The notes: generated from the sequence alone by a model not told the origin. Numbered from the stretch's first letter, positions 9,681-18,767 are shown. The stretch: DNA of 64,000 nt from Vibrio sp. 10N.261.45.E2 (GCF_002875705.1 NZ_MCZZ01000106.1:40498-104497), one strand, 5' to 3'. Translations and numbers: made by a program.

Positions 9681-9691
9681 ATTCGGGCTCC

Positions 9692-10696
9692 TTACTGCGT
9701 AGAAACATTTGTATGCGAGTTTTTGTTTTTGGCGCGTTCAAGAATCTCAGTGACCGTCGAGTGATACTCCGACAACTTTTGAGTGAACTGCTGTCCATCA
9801 ACTGGCTTAACGAAATAGTACACCGTGTCATTGTTTCGCACTGCGTTGACGTTAGGGATGTACTCAGAATCAGCTATGTACTCTTTCATTGGCAAGCTCA
9901 TAAATGTGGCGGTAGGGAGTTTGATATCGGGGCTGGTGGATAAACCATCGGCATTGACATAACCTGTGCCTTCGAATTCGTTGTACTGCATGTGCGCTAT
10001 CAGGCTGCTGTAATAGGTAAACCGTACAGCGATGACATTCGTTTCTGGGATCTGCTTTTTCAGGTTTGCATCGAACAAGCCTGTACTGAAAGGTTCAGAC
10101 ACTGACCGAACACCGATTCTCGTCCCGAGGAACGCGGTGTCAACGCCACTGAAATATATCGCAGCATGTGAGTCCAAGTTGGATTTTAGTGGATATCCTT
10201 CGACGCAGAGGCTTTCCCCACCATTGTATCTTTCATCGTAAAACTTCGAATCACGCGATAATGGTTTTTTGGTAAAGGATTGAAGGGTATCGAATGAAGG
10301 AACCATTGCCTCATCCATTTTAGACATAATCACTTTACACATTTCATACTCGTCTAAGCCACTATAAGTATCAGCATTTAAATACATAACTAGGTTTCTT
10401 CGATCCCAACCGTATTTTTGATCCGCTAAGATGGCCAATCCGAAACCCGTCGCCATAGAACCAAGTGGTAGTCCTAATAACGTAGAGCCGACATAGCCAC
10501 CGATACCCACATCGGAAATCGCGCCTTTGGGTAAGGTTTGGTCTTCGATGATAGTTCCACTTCCAGCTGAACGGGTAACTTGCAGCGCGATACTTGATGT
10601 CCCTTTTTCCGGTATTTCATATTTTGCACTGTTCGAAGCACATGCATTCAAAAGTAATGCGGCGGTTATGACTGATGCTGTTTTGAATAAGTCCAT
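9692..10696 (-). CDS. Predicted lipoprotein, 334 residues
   Basis: The N-terminus is a lipoprotein signal with the lipobox LLNAC (cysteine at about residue 19), so the mature protein should be anchored in an envelope membrane. A glycine-rich hydrophobic stretch around 66-90 could be a second membrane-associated segment. The rest is soluble with no motif I recognise. It faces away from the helicase gene, with about 265 bases of AT-rich DNA upstream that includes a G-run at about 10800-10820. Role in the element unknown; a surface or exclusion function would be a guess. Confidence 0.75.
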   Translation of the reverse strand: MDLFKTASVITAALLLNACASNSAKYEIPEKGTSSIALQVTRSAGSGTIIEDQTLPKGAISDVGIGGYVGSTLLGLPLGSMATGFGLAILADQKYGWDRRNLVMYLNADTYSGLDEYEMCKVIMSKMDEAMVPSFDTLQSFTKKPLSRDSKFYDERYNGGESLCVEGYPLKSNLDSHAAIYFSGVDTAFLGTRIGVRSVSEPFSTGLFDANLKKQIPETNVIAVRFTYYSSLIAHMQYNEFEGTGYVNADGLSTSPDIKLPTATFMSLPMKEYIADSEYIPNVNAVRNNDTVYYFVKPVDGQQFTQKLSEYHSTVTEILERAKNKNSHTNVSTQ

Positions 10697-10961
10697 AATT
10701 CTGTCTTCCTAAGCCAAGTGAAACTGTATGAGTATTTGTTAACTCTTCTTACATTTATACATCATGAGCAGAAAAATATAAAAAATGGCCCATCAAAAAA
10801 GGGGGGATATGGGGGGAAGGGTTCGATTTTTTTCGAATTTAGTGATGGATGTCGAAACGAGTTAACAAAGTGAATTCCCTTCGTTAATTGGACTATGTAG
10901 CTAAATTTTCACCTACGCTGATGTACATATTCAATTCCAGTAGGCAGTTCGAGTCCCGAAT

Positions 10962-12809
10962 ATGTTAAATCCAGATCAAAATCTTTGTGTGAATGCGGAA
11001 GGCCATACCATGGTTGTTGCCTTACCAGGTTCAGGCAAAACTGAAGTGTCCGTGCGATACGCCGAGCGAGTGTTATCAGTTTCTGAATTAAACGCAATTG
11101 CTATGCTGACTTTCACTGATGCCGCTGCGACCAACCTCAAGCGCAGACTCCAGTCCACGATGCCTAGAAGTCAGACTCTTCGCATCTTTCCAAGTACCTT
11201 TCATTCGATGGCTGTGCAGCTCTGGCGTCAAACTAATTCGTATAAAACGATTGTAATGGGCGGTCATTTAAACATCTACGTTGAACGTGCTATGCGTTCT
11301 TGCGGGGTGGCAATGACTTACGAGGAGGCTGAGAAAACAATAAGTACCCTTGGCCAGTACCTATCAATCCCACGCTCAGAGTTCACATCTATCAAACTTA
11401 AGTTGTTTGCTTCATATGAGAGCATCATGCGAAAAGAAGGGAAAATCGACTTAAATCAGATATCGCGTGATGTCATCCATGGTTTGCGAGATGGAACAAT
11501 ACGCCCAATGTCGGAAACGCTAGGGGTCACCCACATATGTGCTGATGAGTTTCAAGATTCTGACGATTTACAGTACATGTTCCTTTATGAACACGCTAAA
11601 CGTGGTTGCTGCATTATGGTGGTTGGTGATGATGACCAATCAATTTACGCGTTCAGAAACGCTAGAGGAGTAGAGAACTTCCGTCGAATGCAAGCTGATT
11701 TGAACGCCAAAGCCTACAGTTTGAAAATCTGCTACCGATGTCCACCAGCTATTCTTGAAGTCGCTAACAACCTTATTCAGCATAATGTGGAGCGTATTCC
11801 CAAGGAATTAAAGTCTCACGTAGAGATGGGAGGAGTCGTTGATTGTCACGGTTTCAAAGATGAAGACCATCAGGTTGAAAGTGTCGTGGAAGGTATCCTT
11901 CGCGATCAAGGTGGATGGGCTGTACTGGCTAGAACCAATAAGGAAATCGACTCAATAGAGTTAGAGTTATCTAAGCATAAAGTGAAAATAAAACGACTAG
12001 GAGGAAAGAGCTTCTTTGAGTCAGCTGATGTGATTTGTTATATCAAACTGATGTGGATGATCACTCATCGTAATAGCCGCTATTTACAAGATTTCTTGGC
12101 GTATATGCATGAAGACGAAGTGATGATTGATTTGGCCAAAAGTTCAAAGTCAAATGGCATCGACTTTACCAGTACGGTAACAACCTTGATTCAAAGCCAA
12201 TCGTTGCTGATTCATACGCAATCCATTTTTGAAATGTTTATTCATGAAGGTGTCCCACAAGAGCCAACCAAAACCGTTAATGCAGAGTATCAACGAAAAA
12301 TCATCTCAATGGTGATGGCGCAACGAAATATGAATTCACCTGCAGCGCTAGGTGCCATGGCTGACATCCTTACCAAGACCGCAGCTTCTCTCGGTAGTTT
12401 AGCTAAGGCTGCCGATCAGTTTCATGACCGTATAACCAAAATTAACTCCAAAAAGGCTGAGAAGATTGCAAGTGATGAGGTGGTAATTGCCACGCTGCAC
12501 GGTTCGAAAGGGCTGGAGTTTCCTAAAGTTGCCATATTGAGTTGCCAAGACGAAAGAATTCCGCAACCAGATAAAGATGGGGTGGGTGAAAAGCACTGGG
12601 AAGAGGAGCGGCGCTTACTTTACGTAGGGATAACAAGAGCGGAAAAATACTTACGTCTTTGTTTTTACAAAGAGCAATTGTCGTTTCTGCGTGAAGCCGT
12701 ACCCGATAAAATTGAACTGGCCGTGAAACAGCGAAATGAAGAACCAGATTTGGCAGGTCAGAGCGAAAAACTGCAACAGCTGAAAAGCGACTTTTTAAAC
12801 GCTTCATAA
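10962..12809 (+). CDS. UvrD/Rep-like superfamily 1 DNA helicase
   Basis: An ATP-driven 3'-5' type DNA helicase judged by its motifs: Walker A PGSGKT at 22-27, motif Ia (LTFTDAAA) near 50, the motif II box DEFQD near 194, GDDDQSIYAFR near 221 (motif III), LHGSKGLEF near 512 (motif V) and LYVGITRAEK near 553 (motif VI). At 615 residues it is shorter than UvrD (about 720). The C-terminal end lacks a nuclease domain. No good ribosome site is visible, so the exact start is uncertain. It lies just before the SSB/AAA+ block, so a role in element replication, repair or transfer is likely. Confidence 0.93.
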   Translation: MLNPDQNLCVNAEGHTMVVALPGSGKTEVSVRYAERVLSVSELNAIAMLTFTDAAATNLKRRLQSTMPRSQTLRIFPSTFHSMAVQLWRQTNSYKTIVMGGHLNIYVERAMRSCGVAMTYEEAEKTISTLGQYLSIPRSEFTSIKLKLFASYESIMRKEGKIDLNQISRDVIHGLRDGTIRPMSETLGVTHICADEFQDSDDLQYMFLYEHAKRGCCIMVVGDDDQSIYAFRNARGVENFRRMQADLNAKAYSLKICYRCPPAILEVANNLIQHNVERIPKELKSHVEMGGVVDCHGFKDEDHQVESVVEGILRDQGGWAVLARTNKEIDSIELELSKHKVKIKRLGGKSFFESADVICYIKLMWMITHRNSRYLQDFLAYMHEDEVMIDLAKSSKSNGIDFTSTVTTLIQSQSLLIHTQSIFEMFIHEGVPQEPTKTVNAEYQRKIISMVMAQRNMNSPAALGAMADILTKTAASLGSLAKAADQFHDRITKINSKKAEKIASDEVVIATLHGSKGLEFPKVAILSCQDERIPQPDKDGVGEKHWEEERRLLYVGITRAEKYLRLCFYKEQLSFLREAVPDKIELAVKQRNEEPDLAGQSEKLQQLKSDFLNAS

Positions 12810-12905
12810 CAAGAGCTTCCGCATATTCACTCCACGCAATAACGAAACAAAGAAAAACGGGCGACTATTTTACAAAAAGATTCCTTACTTGGGTTTTACT
12901 ATAGG

Positions 12906-13112
12906 TGATTAACCCGAGAAATTTGTTCACTTTATTAAAGTGATTTTTTTCTCCCTTAGTTGGAGAGCTAATAGCAATTCTCCCATAGATTTATTCTATG
13001 TCCCCAGTGACTTTTTTAAGTCATAAACCTGACCCTAAAGTGGGCTATAGATTTCCCACTATGGGATTACTCTATCTATAGTTCCGCGTTATTTATTAAT
13101 GAGGAATTAATT
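12906..13112 (+). ncRNA. Structured leader RNA, copy 1 (upstream of ssb-like gene)
   Basis: A leader of about 200 nt that shares its first 40 or so bases, and then its order of hairpins, with 20421-20617. Hairpins seen: CACTTT/AAAGTG (12928-12942), GGAGA/TCTCC (12962-12982), ATAGA/TCTAT (about 12985-12999), TGACTT/AAGTCA (about 13008-13023) and AGTGGG/CCCACT (about 13039-13060). Three of these differ in sequence from copy 2 yet still pair. It ends at a GAGGAA ribosome site. It is probably a 5' regulatory RNA; ligand or protein partner unknown. Confidence 0.65.
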
Positions 13113-14054
13113 ATGAAACCTTTCCGTTCAAACAATGGCCTTATCGCAATCGTAGTTACTGGTTCTCAAATTGAGAATGGCAACACGACCATTTGGGCCG
13201 ATCAAGTTACCTCTTGGGTAGATGGTCAAAACCAATTGCAGTCACGTACTAATCAAATCCAGTTATTTGCCCATGGGCAAGTTGAGTTTCAGCAGGGTGT
13301 TGGTTTAGTGTGTAAAGTGTCTCTTAAGACGTGTAAATTTACTGGTAACAATAACAGCGAAGTTACACATTCTTATTATGATCTTCATAGTGTATTAGGC
13401 GAAATTGATGGCAATTCTCTGAATCAATTCGGACTCCCTTCACTGTGTAACTTTACGCTTGGCGGCAACATTGGTTCGATTGAGCAGAAAAATGCAAATG
13501 GTAGTACTTGGTACAATGTCTCAATTGCATTAACTCGTTCATTCAAAGATGAACAACAAAATTGGCAAGATGAAACCCACTGGGCTCGCCTGTCAATTTC
13601 ACAGAAAACTTTTGATCAAAACTTCAAACAAGGTTTAGACAAAGGTGACTCTTTGATGGTTGAATCCGAACTTTCTACAAACAATTACACTGATAAACAC
13701 GGCAATAATGTCACTGGACATGAATTCCGCGTTAGTCGTGTTCTAGGTATGGTTAAGAAGTTCGAACTTCAAAGCTTAAAAGCTGCGAATCAATCCCCAC
13801 AAAACAATGGTCCAGCGCATAACAACGCGCCACAGCAAAACGCTCCACAGCAAAATGCTCCTGCGAATAACAACGCACCACAGCACAATGCTCCACAGCA
13901 CAATGCTAATAATGGCCCATCGTACAATGCACCACAGCAGAATGCTCCACAGCAGAATGCAAACAATGCACAACACAATGACTCTACACAGCGTCAATTC
14001 CGACCACAATCAGGTAACGCTGGCTTCCGCCAACGTACTTATAATCAGCAATAA
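13113..14054 (+). CDS. ssb: SSB-like single-stranded DNA-binding protein
   Basis: Residues about 112-215 form a recognisable SSB OB-fold: a GGNIGS start, then an alternating pattern around WYNVSIALTRS and ETHWARLSIS, then KGDSLMVESEL. Residues 1-105 look like a second, diverged domain, possibly another OB-fold. The tail (about 230-300) is a low-complexity series of NAPQQ/NAPQH units. It does not end in the acidic DDDIPF-like tip that SSBs use to recruit partners. In SXT/IncA-C elements ssb lies near the cobS-like gene, as here. The gene follows a structured leader and a GAGGAA site. Confidence 0.85.
   Translation: MKPFRSNNGLIAIVVTGSQIENGNTTIWADQVTSWVDGQNQLQSRTNQIQLFAHGQVEFQQGVGLVCKVSLKTCKFTGNNNSEVTHSYYDLHSVLGEIDGNSLNQFGLPSLCNFTLGGNIGSIEQKNANGSTWYNVSIALTRSFKDEQQNWQDETHWARLSISQKTFDQNFKQGLDKGDSLMVESELSTNNYTDKHGNNVTGHEFRVSRVLGMVKKFELQSLKAANQSPQNNGPAHNNAPQQNAPQQNAPANNNAPQHNAPQHNANNGPSYNAPQQNAPQQNANNAQHNDSTQRQFRPQSGNAGFRQRTYNQQ
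13807..13975 (+). repeat. Low-complexity NAPQ repeat in the SSB-like tail
   Basis: Short imperfect tandem units of about 15 bases (codons for N-A-P-Q-Q or N-A-P-Q-H) recur in this part of the gene. Such repeats change length easily by slippage, so tail length may vary between relatives. Confidence 0.7.
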
Positions 14055-14070
14055 TTCGAGGTACGCGGAT

Positions 14071-14229
14071 ATGAATTTTTCTCACCAGAAAAATGTATCT
14101 GCAGCACGAAAAAGGCGCGCTCTGCGCCTTCTTCGAAAAGCGCAGGTACTGAATAACCCCAAACTTCTTCATAAAGCAGAAATGCTCCTTGAAGACGCCA
14201 ACAAAGCTTTCTTTCTCAAGACAGCTTAA
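14071..14229 (+). CDS. Small basic protein, 52 residues
   Basis: Starts at ATG 14071, 16 bases after the ssb-like stop, with a modest CGAGG site. The product is strongly basic and helical (AARKRRALRLLRKA near residues 11-24), suggesting nucleic-acid binding. A perfect GC-rich hairpin (AAGGCGC 14112-14118 with GCGCCTT 14124-14130) lies within the coding region. It could also regulate transcription between ssb and the ATPase gene. Family not recognised. Confidence 0.6.
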   Translation: MNFSHQKNVSAARKRRALRLLRKAQVLNNPKLLHKAEMLLEDANKAFFLKTA

Positions 14230-14289
14230 CCCTTTAATTAACTACCTATATTAATTTAACCCCACACTTCATTCCTGGAGGAATTAACT

Positions 14290-15375
14290 ATGTCTAATGC
14301 TAACCCTGTGACTACTGTCGACACGAATAACCAAGCGACTTCTACTGTAGAAGAAATTGATTATTCAGAGATGATTACTGTTCGAATGGCCGACGTATTC
14401 AAACCGTTTGTGCCACCAGCAGTTACGGCAGTCATTCAGATCCCTAAACATCGTCATCCAGATGTACCTCGCGAAATCGCAGGTTATATTCCAGATGAAA
14501 AACAACTATCCCAAGTTATCTCTTGGTTTTGCTCACCACATCGACCTAACTTCATGCATATGGTTGGTCCTACTGGTTCGGGTAAAACTGATTTTATGCT
14601 TTGGCTTTGTGCTCGCCTTAATTGGCCTACTGCGCTGGTGTCTGTTAACCCGACATTACGCCCTGAAAAGATGCAAGGCCGCTGGGTGTTGATAAATGGT
14701 AAAACGGAATATGTTTATGGGCCTATCGCTGACGCCATGGAACACGGTAAATGTGTGTTACTTGATGAATGTGATAAAGGGTCTTTAGATTTTATTGCGA
14801 AACTTCACCTTCCTTCTGAGATGACGAAACCTTGGTCTATTGAAGACACAGGAAAAATCATCTACCCACACCAGAACTATCGTTTTGTAACGTTAGGCAA
14901 TACTTCTGGAGAAGGGGACGTTTCAGGTTTGTATCCATCGTCTCGACGTTGGGATACGGCTTTTCGAAATCGTTCATTCGTTGTGAATTTTCCGTATTTA
15001 CGTGCGGAAGTAGAAGAGAAAGTGTTACTCGGTAAATACCCGTTCTTACGAGATCACAAAAAGTTGCTTAAGAAGTTAATCCAGTTTGCTAATGCTATGC
15101 GTGACGCAATGTTAGGTCCTAATCGAGATCGAACAACCAAATCTGGTATTGGAACGGCTTTTTCAACTCGTGTGCTTTTATCTTGGTGCTACTACATTCA
15201 AATTAATGGTGATAGAGCTCCATTGCGTGCTTCGTTTGATAATATTTTTTGGAATGGCTGCGACACTCGTGACAAAGCTGATATCGAAAAGATTATTGAT
15301 CAAGTATTCAAAGATAAGAATGGCCATATTCTCGATCAACCGTATCCATGGTTGAAAGAGCAATCAAAAAAGTAA
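14290..15375 (+). CDS. MoxR/CobS-like AAA+ ATPase
   Basis: A ring-forming AAA+ ATPase of the MoxR class. Walker A GPTGSGKT lies at about 92-99, Walker B VLLDECDK at about 155-162, a sensor-1-like TLGNTSG near 201 and an arginine-containing SSRRWDTAF near 219. These ATPases usually remodel a target through a partner VWA protein, and one is encoded 1.5 kb downstream. Homologues in SXT/IncA-C elements are named cobS after the cobaltochelatase subunit, but no cobalamin genes are here, so a cobalt role is unlikely. GGAGGA site; the stop overlaps the next gene by 28 bases. Confidence 0.9.
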   Translation: MSNANPVTTVDTNNQATSTVEEIDYSEMITVRMADVFKPFVPPAVTAVIQIPKHRHPDVPREIAGYIPDEKQLSQVISWFCSPHRPNFMHMVGPTGSGKTDFMLWLCARLNWPTALVSVNPTLRPEKMQGRWVLINGKTEYVYGPIADAMEHGKCVLLDECDKGSLDFIAKLHLPSEMTKPWSIEDTGKIIYPHQNYRFVTLGNTSGEGDVSGLYPSSRRWDTAFRNRSFVVNFPYLRAEVEEKVLLGKYPFLRDHKKLLKKLIQFANAMRDAMLGPNRDRTTKSGIGTAFSTRVLLSWCYYIQINGDRAPLRASFDNIFWNGCDTRDKADIEKIIDQVFKDKNGHILDQPYPWLKEQSKK

Positions 15376-15701
15376 CAAGCAGTGATTCAGAGTGTGATGA
15401 TGCTGATTTGCCAAGATCAGAGTTAGACGGTCTAGATATCAGTTCAGTCAAGTTCTATATGTATCATTGCAGTGACAATGGAAGTAATAAGCTTTGGGGA
15501 TATGAGTACCATGGTGCCGACACACTTGTTGTCTACGGGGCCAAAGGTCAAAAGCTTAACTTCTATCGTAAAACCCATCAGTCTGAGTTACTAGCTCGTA
15601 GCTACATAGACAAAAAAGTTAAAGAGAAAATGAAGAAGAAATATACGTTTCTACATATATCTTCTTTTGATGCAGCCCAACTTAGGTTCGCTACTCCTTA
15701 A
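15348..15701 (+). CDS. Small WGR-like protein
   Basis: It encodes 117 residues, starting inside the end of the ATPase gene in another frame. After an acidic N-terminus, residues about 35-105 resemble a WGR domain in outline: a KFYMYHC start, a YGAKGQ box and an AxxxIDKKxKEK helix before a final KKYTF. WGR domains are found in DNA-damage proteins such as PARPs and in MoxR-linked systems, but this match is by eye only. The position suggests an adaptor for the ATPase/VWA machinery. Confidence 0.6.
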   Translation: MVERAIKKVTSSDSECDDADLPRSELDGLDISSVKFYMYHCSDNGSNKLWGYEYHGADTLVVYGAKGQKLNFYRKTHQSELLARSYIDKKVKEKMKKKYTFLHISSFDAAQLRFATP

Positions 15702-15720
15702 CAAACCTACCTAACCCATT

Positions 15721-15775
15721 CAGGGACTTGACTCCCTGACCGGGATCAGTCCCTCCAATTTTTATTCCCTGGAGG
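15721..15775 (+). promoter_or_regulatory. Twin hairpins before the DUF3150-like gene
   Basis: CAGGGA (15721-15726) pairs with TCCCTG (15733-15738), then GGGA (15742-15745) with TCCC (15750-15753). CCTCCA (15752-15757) could instead pair with the ribosome site TGGAGG (15770-15775). This is the clearest case where the hairpin could affect translation. Confidence 0.55.
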
Positions 15776-15779
15776 AATT

Positions 15780-16814
15780 ATGAAAGACATCAACGATACC
15801 CAAACTCTTGATATCGATACAGTAGCTCAAAATCAACTTGACCAAGTGGATCAACAAGATGGCGAATTTGCTAATCGACTCGAACAAGGTCTTGTGATTA
15901 TCGATGTAACGACTTCTGGCCGTGACGGAGAAAAAACTTTAGCGAATGCTAAAACTCTCTTGGACGAAAAGGAAGTGAATTCAAAGATTGCTCGTAAAGC
16001 CCGTATTGAGTGGTTTCCCCGTTCTGAGTTGCAGTTTAAGAACACGCTGGAAACAAAGGCACGTCGCGCTATTTCAGCCCGAGGTGTTCGATATGGACGC
16101 GTTACTGCGATACCAGTTGATGAACTTGATGCTCTACTCGTTGAACTCAATACAATCAAAGCCGAGTTTTATTCAGAAGTGGCCGACCGTGCAAATCGCT
16201 ATGACACCATAGTCGAAGAGCATAAGAAAGCTAACCCTGATATGGCCGAAGTAATTGAGTCGTTGAAAACACCAAAAGATGATTTCTTTAGACGTTTTCA
16301 ATTCAACGTGTTACCGCCGATGGCGTTCAAACCTTATTTCAATGATGACCAGCAGGCAGCTGTTGATCACATCGTAGAGGGAATTTTGGATAATGTCGCG
16401 GAGCAAGCTGTTGTGGTTTACGACAAAATTATTGGTAAAGGTTCAATGATTCAACGAACTTTCAAACCGATAAGAGCTATTCGTGATTACGTTTACTCAA
16501 TGTCGTTCCAACACACTGTGTTTGACCGATTGGTTGATGAACTTGATGAGGCGTTCGATACCTTACCCAAAACTGGGAATATTGAAGGCTCTGACATGAC
16601 CTACGCGGTTAAATTGGTACATAACCTTACAGAACGTGGCTCCATCTTAAATGGCATTGTGCCGGTGATGGAAGTCGCAGATGAATCTGAACCGAGAATT
16701 ATTGACGCGATTAAGGACTCAGTAGTTTCTACTGAATCTAATGGCGACAAGAGTGCTCCTGTATATGAAGAAGTCACTGGCGAAACGTCAACGACTGGCT
16801 TCTGGTTCGGCTAA
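15780..16814 (+). CDS. DUF3150-like protein
   Basis: A 344-residue soluble, mostly helical protein with no enzymatic motif. It lies between the MoxR-like ATPase and the VWA gene, and has the size and helical pattern of DUF3150 proteins that accompany CobS/VWA pairs in phages and mobile elements; I assign it mainly by context. The N-terminus is acidic; a basic segment (about 68-105, around RKARIEWFPRSELQF and RRAISARGVRYG) could bind nucleic acid or the ATPase. A GGAGGA site is 4 bases before the ATG. Function unknown. Confidence 0.65.
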   Translation: MKDINDTQTLDIDTVAQNQLDQVDQQDGEFANRLEQGLVIIDVTTSGRDGEKTLANAKTLLDEKEVNSKIARKARIEWFPRSELQFKNTLETKARRAISARGVRYGRVTAIPVDELDALLVELNTIKAEFYSEVADRANRYDTIVEEHKKANPDMAEVIESLKTPKDDFFRRFQFNVLPPMAFKPYFNDDQQAAVDHIVEGILDNVAEQAVVVYDKIIGKGSMIQRTFKPIRAIRDYVYSMSFQHTVFDRLVDELDEAFDTLPKTGNIEGSDMTYAVKLVHNLTERGSILNGIVPVMEVADESEPRIIDAIKDSVVSTESNGDKSAPVYEEVTGETSTTGFWFG

Positions 16815-16834
16815 CCCCACCTACCTAACCTAAT

Positions 16835-16852
16835 GAGCTCCTTCGGGAGCTC
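16835..16852 (+). promoter_or_regulatory. UUCG-loop hairpin before the VWA gene
   Basis: GAGCTCC (16835-16841) pairs perfectly with GGAGCTC (16846-16852) around a TTCG loop, with no T-run after it. It is more likely an mRNA-stabilising or processing structure than a terminator. Confidence 0.7.
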
Positions 16853-16879
16853 TATCCTACTTTTTTGGAGGAACATCCT

Positions 16880-18739
16880 ATGGCTTCAATTCAAGAAGTT
16901 CAGAATACAATGCGAGTCATTACTGATATTCATGCACGTTTTGACGTCAATATCTATTTTGATCATCGAACTTGCTATACGAACGGCAAAGATATTTACA
17001 TCAATGCTGGCGACCCTTCTGATGAAGTTTGGTCACGACTTGTAGAAGCAAAAATTACGCACGAAGCTGGTGGTCATTTAAGATTCAGTGACTTCTCAGT
17101 ATTCGAGAAACACCTCAAAGGTAAATCAAGTACGTTTTTATCAATCAACAATATTATTGAAGATTGTCGTGTAGAAACGGCTTGTATGAATGAATTTTCG
17201 GGAGCCTACTGGGTTTTTCAGAAAATGACATACGACTTACTAGAAGAGGGATACTTTCAAGAGCCAATAATAAGTGATGGCCCCGCTGGGTTGTTATTTG
17301 CTTGGTTATTGTACTCAGGGCGTGGTATCGCAATTGAAGGGCAATCTCACCTAAAGAACATTGGTGATGATGCACGAGAGCTGCTTTTGCAGTTAGGAAC
17401 TCCGAACTCTCCGATTTTTGATGAAATTGAAAAACGGATGATTCATTGGGGTAACTTGCCTTCTACAGTAGCCGCGATAGATGAAACCATAGAAGTTATG
17501 GCTTTATTAAAGCGCCTTTCTCAAGAGCAACCACAACCACCACAGCAACAGCAATCGCCAATTCAGGACTCAGGTTCAGATACAGACGATGACTCAGATG
17601 GTCAGGACTCAGGTTCAGATACAGACGATGATTCAGATGGTCAGGGCTCAGGTTCAGATACAGACGATGATTCAGATGGTCAGGGCTCAGGTTCAGATTC
17701 AGATGATGACTCAGATGGTCAGGGCTCAGGTTCAGATTCAGACGATGACTCAGATGGTCAGGACTCAGGTTCAGATACAGATGAAGCTTCAGATGGTCAG
17801 GGCTCAGGTTCAGCTCAAGGCTCTTCCAAACGTAATCCATTAACGGATGAAGAGTTTCAGAGTTTGGGTGAAGCATTAGTCGATCTACATGACCTTATAA
17901 ACAAGGCGATTAATAAGCATGCTTCAGAGAATCCAGCATCTTATGAAGACATCAGCCAGTACAACGTCACGCCAGAGCTTAATGCGCGTATGTTATCTGT
18001 GCCAATCCAAAGCAGTGTTAACTCAGGCGCTCGTGCGATCAAACGTATTATCGAATCGCAGATGTGGGCTAAAGAGGCTGTACCCATCATGTACGATGAA
18101 TCTGGTAGCGATTTTGATTGTGATTTACTTGCGGGTGTACCTGCCGGGAACAGTCGAATCTTTTATACAGAAGATATCGTTGAGACTCATAAATCGTCAT
18201 TCGTTATTGCGATTGATATTTCTGGTTCAATGGGTGTACCTGTCAAAGATAGCGTTGGTGATCGCACTGGCTACTGTCGATTGGAAGTTGCTCAGAAAGC
18301 CGCTTTATCGGTTGCGACTGCACTTGAAGAGTTGGATGTACCAGTATCAGTGTTGTATTTCAATACGAGCACTTATGTCGGAAAGTCATTCAATGAGTCT
18401 ATGATGCAATGCTATCCGCGAATAGGTGTTGGCCCTGGTGATGGGACAGAAACAAATAGGGCTGTCTTAGCTGCACGTAAAGAGTTTAAAAAGCTCGATA
18501 TGGCAAGCAGAAAGCAATTACTTGTTGTTACTGATGGTTGTCCAGCTGATATACATGCGGTTGAAACTGAGGTGCAGCAATGTACTGCCGAAGGGATTGA
18601 TGTTGCGTCAATCAATATATGCGAATCAAGGTACGGAGGCATTCCAAATTATCAAGTGATACAGGATGCTGATGACCTTCCCGCTGTGTTGGATGACATG
18701 ATTCAACAGAACTTGTTGTCATCGATTGAAATTAGTTAA
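16880..18739 (+). CDS. CobT-like von Willebrand factor A protein
   Basis: The likely partner of the MoxR-like ATPase. ATG 16880 has a GGAGGA site; a TTG 5 codons earlier is unlikely. It is 619 residues. Near residue 61 an HEAGGH motif could bind a metal. Residues about 230-311 are an acidic tandem repeat (13-residue Ser/Asp units). The C-terminal VWA domain has the metal-site residues: DISGSMG near 445, a threonine-containing GDGTETN near 520, and TDGCPAD near 551. In known MoxR-VWA pairs the VWA protein recruits the target. What is targeted here is unknown. Confidence 0.9.
   Translation: MASIQEVQNTMRVITDIHARFDVNIYFDHRTCYTNGKDIYINAGDPSDEVWSRLVEAKITHEAGGHLRFSDFSVFEKHLKGKSSTFLSINNIIEDCRVETACMNEFSGAYWVFQKMTYDLLEEGYFQEPIISDGPAGLLFAWLLYSGRGIAIEGQSHLKNIGDDARELLLQLGTPNSPIFDEIEKRMIHWGNLPSTVAAIDETIEVMALLKRLSQEQPQPPQQQQSPIQDSGSDTDDDSDGQDSGSDTDDDSDGQGSGSDTDDDSDGQGSGSDSDDDSDGQGSGSDSDDDSDGQDSGSDTDEASDGQGSGSAQGSSKRNPLTDEEFQSLGEALVDLHDLINKAINKHASENPASYEDISQYNVTPELNARMLSVPIQSSVNSGARAIKRIIESQMWAKEAVPIMYDESGSDFDCDLLAGVPAGNSRIFYTEDIVETHKSSFVIAIDISGSMGVPVKDSVGDRTGYCRLEVAQKAALSVATALEELDVPVSVLYFNTSTYVGKSFNESMMQCYPRIGVGPGDGTETNRAVLAARKEFKKLDMASRKQLLVVTDGCPADIHAVETEVQQCTAEGIDVASINICESRYGGIPNYQVIQDADDLPAVLDDMIQQNLLSSIEIS
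17567..17812 (+). repeat. 39-bp tandem repeats in the VWA gene
   Basis: Six units of 39 bases plus a partial one encode 13-residue acidic Ser/Asp/Gly units. All units keep frame and differ mainly at third positions and in D/G exchanges. It is a coding linker repeat, not CRISPR: there are no unique spacers. Confidence 0.9.
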
Positions 18740-18749
18740 ACGTAACTGT

Positions 18750-18767
18750 GACGCTCTTCGGAGCGTC
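18750..18767 (+). promoter_or_regulatory. UUCG-loop hairpin before the primase-like gene
   Basis: GACGCTC (18750-18756) pairs with GAGCGTC (18761-18767) around TTCG, 7 bases before the AGGAGGT ribosome site. Same design as the hairpin at 16835. Confidence 0.7.

Noticed and set aside
13776..14009. Antisense frames over the SSB-like tail
   Set aside because: They mirror a low-complexity repeat and have no ribosome site.
17567..17812. CRISPR-like array
   Set aside because: Repeats are contiguous and coding, with no unique spacers.
17496..17876. Antisense frame of 126 residues on the minus strand over the VWA repeats
   Set aside because: It is a by-product of the 39-base repeats, gives repetitive sequence with no ribosome site, and lies fully within a confident gene.
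14290..18739. CobS/CobT cobaltochelatase pair
   Set aside because: The family names come from cobaltochelatase, but no cobalamin genes are present. The context is DNA metabolism, so a cobalt-insertion role is not claimed.
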